NCBI GenBank assembly: GCA_947305445.1
Contig: CAMZDU010000049.1
Span: 1 to 7,065 of the forward strand
Length of the DNA stretch: 7,065 nucleotides
DNA from: an uncultured Selenomonadales bacterium
GTDB lineage: Bacteria > Bacillota > Negativicutes > Selenomonadales > Selenomonadaceae
Reading direction: 5' to 3'
This document shows, piece after piece, positions 5,688 through 7,065 of this stretch. The translations under genes and the position numbers were made by a program. Position 1 is the first letter of the stretch; every line of letters starts with the position of its first letter. The notes below the pieces were generated by a model that did no database searches, was not told where the DNA came from, and worked only from the letters and a program-made list of their open reading frames with translations.

Positions 5688-6693
5688 AATGCGTGGCAAC
5701 AGTTTTAATCGTGCCGAGCTTTTGAATGTCGCTGTCCTTCCTGTCACCGTGAATGGTAACGTTTGCAAGCGCGACTTCAAGTGTGGCAAGTTCCTTAACG
5801 GTGAGTTCAACGTCCGCCGCGCCGAAATTTTCTTTAAGCCGCTCGTCACGACGCATGCCCGGTATCGGCACGACGAAATCATTTTTGCAAAGCATCCACG
5901 CCAACGAAATTTGCGCAGGCGTGACATTTTTTTCGGCGGCGAATTTTTTAATCAAGTCGAGCAAACTTTGATTGGCGTCCATGTTCTCCTTTGAAAAGCG
6001 CGTGATGACTCGGCGAACGTCGTCGCCCTCGAATTTTGATTGCGAATTGTACTTGCCGCTCAAAAATCCGCCGGCCATTGGCGAATAGGCGACGAATCCG
6101 ATGTTGAGTTCGTGACAAAGTGGCAGGACTTCGGCCTCGACTTTGCGCTCCATAATGGAGTATTCGCTTTGCACGGCTGAAAGCGGCGTAACGGAGTGAG
6201 CGCGACGAATTTGTTCGGGAGTGGCTTCGGATACGCCCCAAGCAAGGATTTTCCCCTCGGCAATCAGTTCGCCCATCCACTCGGCGACCTCAGCTACGTC
6301 ACGATTCGGCGGCACGCGGTGTTCATAATACAAGTCAATGTGATCCGTTTGCAAACGCTTGAGAGAATTTTCTACAGCATTTCTCAAGCCGCGGCGAGAA
6401 GTTTTGCCTTCGGGAATCTCTTGCCCCGGCAAGAAAACTTCCGGCATAAATTTCGTGCAGAGAATAATTTTGTCGCGAATGGGCTTGAGAGCCTTGCCGA
6501 CGAGAGTTTCGTTTTCGTAAGCGGCATAAACTTCCGCCGTGTCAAAGAACGTGCAACCGTAATCTTCGTAAGCCGAACGAATGAGCCGAATCGATTCGCT
6601 TTCGGGCGGGCACGCGCCGTAACCGTGAGAAAAGCCCATGCAACCCATGCCGATTGTCGAAACCGTCAAGTCGCGCAATTTTCTTGTCTTCAT
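5686..6693 (-). CDS. Aldo/keto reductase
   Basis: A predicted NADPH-dependent oxidoreductase with the TIM-barrel aldo/keto reductase fold, 335 residues, a usual length. The catalytic tetrad is present: Asp51 and Tyr56 in FFDTAEVY, Lys81 in CTKF and His125 in YYEHR. Near the N-terminus is STIGMGCMGFSHGYG (12-26). The central part has WGVSEATPEQIRRAH and AVQSEYSIMERK, typical of the YakC/AKR13-like group. PIPGMRRDERLKEN near the C-terminus forms the cofactor phosphate-binding region. The natural substrate cannot be predicted; such enzymes reduce small aldehydes and ketones. The start at 6693 has GGAGGT eight bases upstream. The longer frame from 6732 would add 13 residues over that site and is unlikely. 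It lies 65 bases downstream of alr on the same strand and converges with comF at 15 bases. Unlike its neighbours it has no AAAATTTT octamer. Confidence 0.92.
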   Translation of the reverse strand: MKTRKLRDLTVSTIGMGCMGFSHGYGACPPESESIRLIRSAYEDYGCTFFDTAEVYAAYENETLVGKALKPIRDKIILCTKFMPEVFLPGQEIPEGKTSRRGLRNAVENSLKRLQTDHIDLYYEHRVPPNRDVAEVAEWMGELIAEGKILAWGVSEATPEQIRRAHSVTPLSAVQSEYSIMERKVEAEVLPLCHELNIGFVAYSPMAGGFLSGKYNSQSKFEGDDVRRVITRFSKENMDANQSLLDLIKKFAAEKNVTPAQISLAWMLCKNDFVVPIPGMRRDERLKENFGAADVELTVKELATLEVALANVTIHGDRKDSDIQKLGTIKTVATH

Positions 6694-6701
6694 GATAAAA
6701 T

Positions 6702-6707
6702 ACCTCC
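6702..6707 (-). promoter_or_regulatory. Ribosome binding site deciding the reductase start
   Basis: On the - strand this reads GGAGGT, a near-perfect Shine-Dalgarno site, eight bases before the ATG whose first base is 6693. It rules out the upstream start at 6732, which would place this site inside the coding region. Confidence 0.8.
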
Positions 6708-6730
6708 GTAAAAATTTTTTACCGGCGTAC

Positions 6731-6765
6731 AAAAAAAAATCTTCTCGCCTCGTGTAAGTCAGGCG
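6731..6765 (-). terminator. Possible weak terminator after alr
   Basis: On the - strand CGCCT (6765-6761) and AGGCG (6750-6746) can pair around a ten-base loop, followed after six bases by nine T (6739-6731). The stem is only five base pairs and the spacing to the T-run is long, so termination would be partial at best. It overlaps the frame-corrected alr stop codon. The reductase gene could still be transcribed from the alr promoter. Confidence 0.3.
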
Positions 6766-7065
6766 TCAAAAATCCTCGGCACCCGCGCCGAGACCAGGCA
6801 GGTGACTTCGTAATTGATCGTGTTCAGATGACGGCGGCATCGTCAATCGTCACGGCAGGCGAGCCGAATAAAATAACCTCGTCGCCGATTTGAACGTCCG
6901 CAACGTCCGTCACGTCAATCATCGTTTGATCCATGCAAATTCTTCCGGCAATCGGCGCGAGCTTGCCGCCTATGTCGACGTGAAAATTTTTGTAAGCGCG
7001 AATGTAACCATCGGCGTAACCTATTGGCAACGTGGCAATGAGCGAATCGCGCTTTGCAACAAATT
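6759..7065 (-). CDS. alr: Alanine racemase, C-terminal part, partial and apparently frameshifted
   Basis: Alr is a PLP enzyme that converts L-alanine to D-alanine for peptidoglycan. Only the C-terminal quarter is inside the window; the gene continues past 7065. Visible motifs are KRDSLIATLPIGYADGY, whose first Tyr (IGYADG) is the catalytic tyrosine of the family, and PIAGRICMDQTMIDVTD. As written, the frame stops at 6824-6826, after TIDDAAVI. The expected ending NTINYEVTCLVSARVPR, then IFDA and a stop at 6759-6761, is present in another frame starting at about 6827. Adding one base around 6828-6832 (for example GTCATCTG to GTCCATCTG) restores VHLNTINYEV. The lost tail contains the INYEV tyrosine (Tyr354 in the Geobacillus enzyme), which contacts the PLP phosphate, so the truncated protein would probably be impaired. 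A sequencing or assembly error is as likely as a real mutation. Confidence 0.88.

Noticed and set aside
6708..6722. Palindrome GTAAAAATTTTTTAC as an operator or terminator
   Set aside because: It is entirely A/T in its core and another case of the widespread AAAATTTT motif, so its position alone is not evidence of a specific site.
6694..6758. Possible separate promoter for the aldo/keto reductase in the gap after alr
   Set aside because: TTGTAC is present on the - strand, but no -10 box follows at a useful distance.
803..6979. Twelve GTCGAC palindromes across the window, more than expected for a 6-mer
   Set aside because: Ten of the twelve are the in-frame codon pair GTC-GAC (Val-Asp), so codon choice explains most of them and no gap copies were seen.

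Overview
The window is 7,065 bases of chromosomal-looking bacterial DNA with intermediate base composition, dense genes and short gaps. Several starts carry Bacillota-type purine-rich Shine-Dalgarno sites (GGAGGT, GGGGTG), and two genes start with TTG or GTG. Together with a flavodoxin-like oxidoreductase, an RlmCD-type methyltransferase and a ComF protein in a tight cluster, this suggests an anaerobic member of the Bacillota. A member of the Negativicutes is my best guess, but that is an impression and not something the sequence proves.

Layout. Bases 1-160 hold no gene. They carry a degenerate short repeat, a very good sigma-70/sigma-A type promoter (92-120) and a second small repeat in the expected 5' leader. 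From 179 to 5670 six genes run on the + strand: a metallo-beta-lactamase-fold hydrolase with a Tat-like N-terminus (NAPE-PLD type); after a 112-base gap, an FMN-binding flavodoxin-fold oxidoreductase; an unrecognised two-helix membrane protein that overlaps it by 4 bases; ribF (FMN/FAD synthesis); an RlmCD/RlmD-type 23S rRNA m5U methyltransferase overlapping ribF by 17 bases; and a ComF-type phosphoribosyltransferase-fold protein. The last five look like one operon, and a hairpin plus T-run at the end of comF looks like its terminator. On the - strand, convergent with comF, lie an aldo/keto reductase and, upstream of it, the C-terminal part of alanine racemase (alr), which leaves the window. 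In this sequence alr carries an apparent one-base frameshift close to its end.

How they work together. RibF makes FMN and FAD, and the flavodoxin-like protein two genes upstream is expected to use FMN, so part of the operon has a flavin theme. The methyltransferase and ComF genes are housekeeping or competence-type neighbours with no obvious functional link. The reductase and alr probably share a transcript.

I see no CRISPR array, tRNA, rRNA, insertion sequence, prophage gene or defence system, and no convincing new system. The most notable sequence-level signals are a strong excess of the palindrome AAAATTTT (22 counted by eye) in all codon phases and in gaps; short repeats of the type ATTCCTA flanking the hydrolase gene, with a third, inverted copy supplying the stop codon of the methyltransferase gene; and the alr frameshift.
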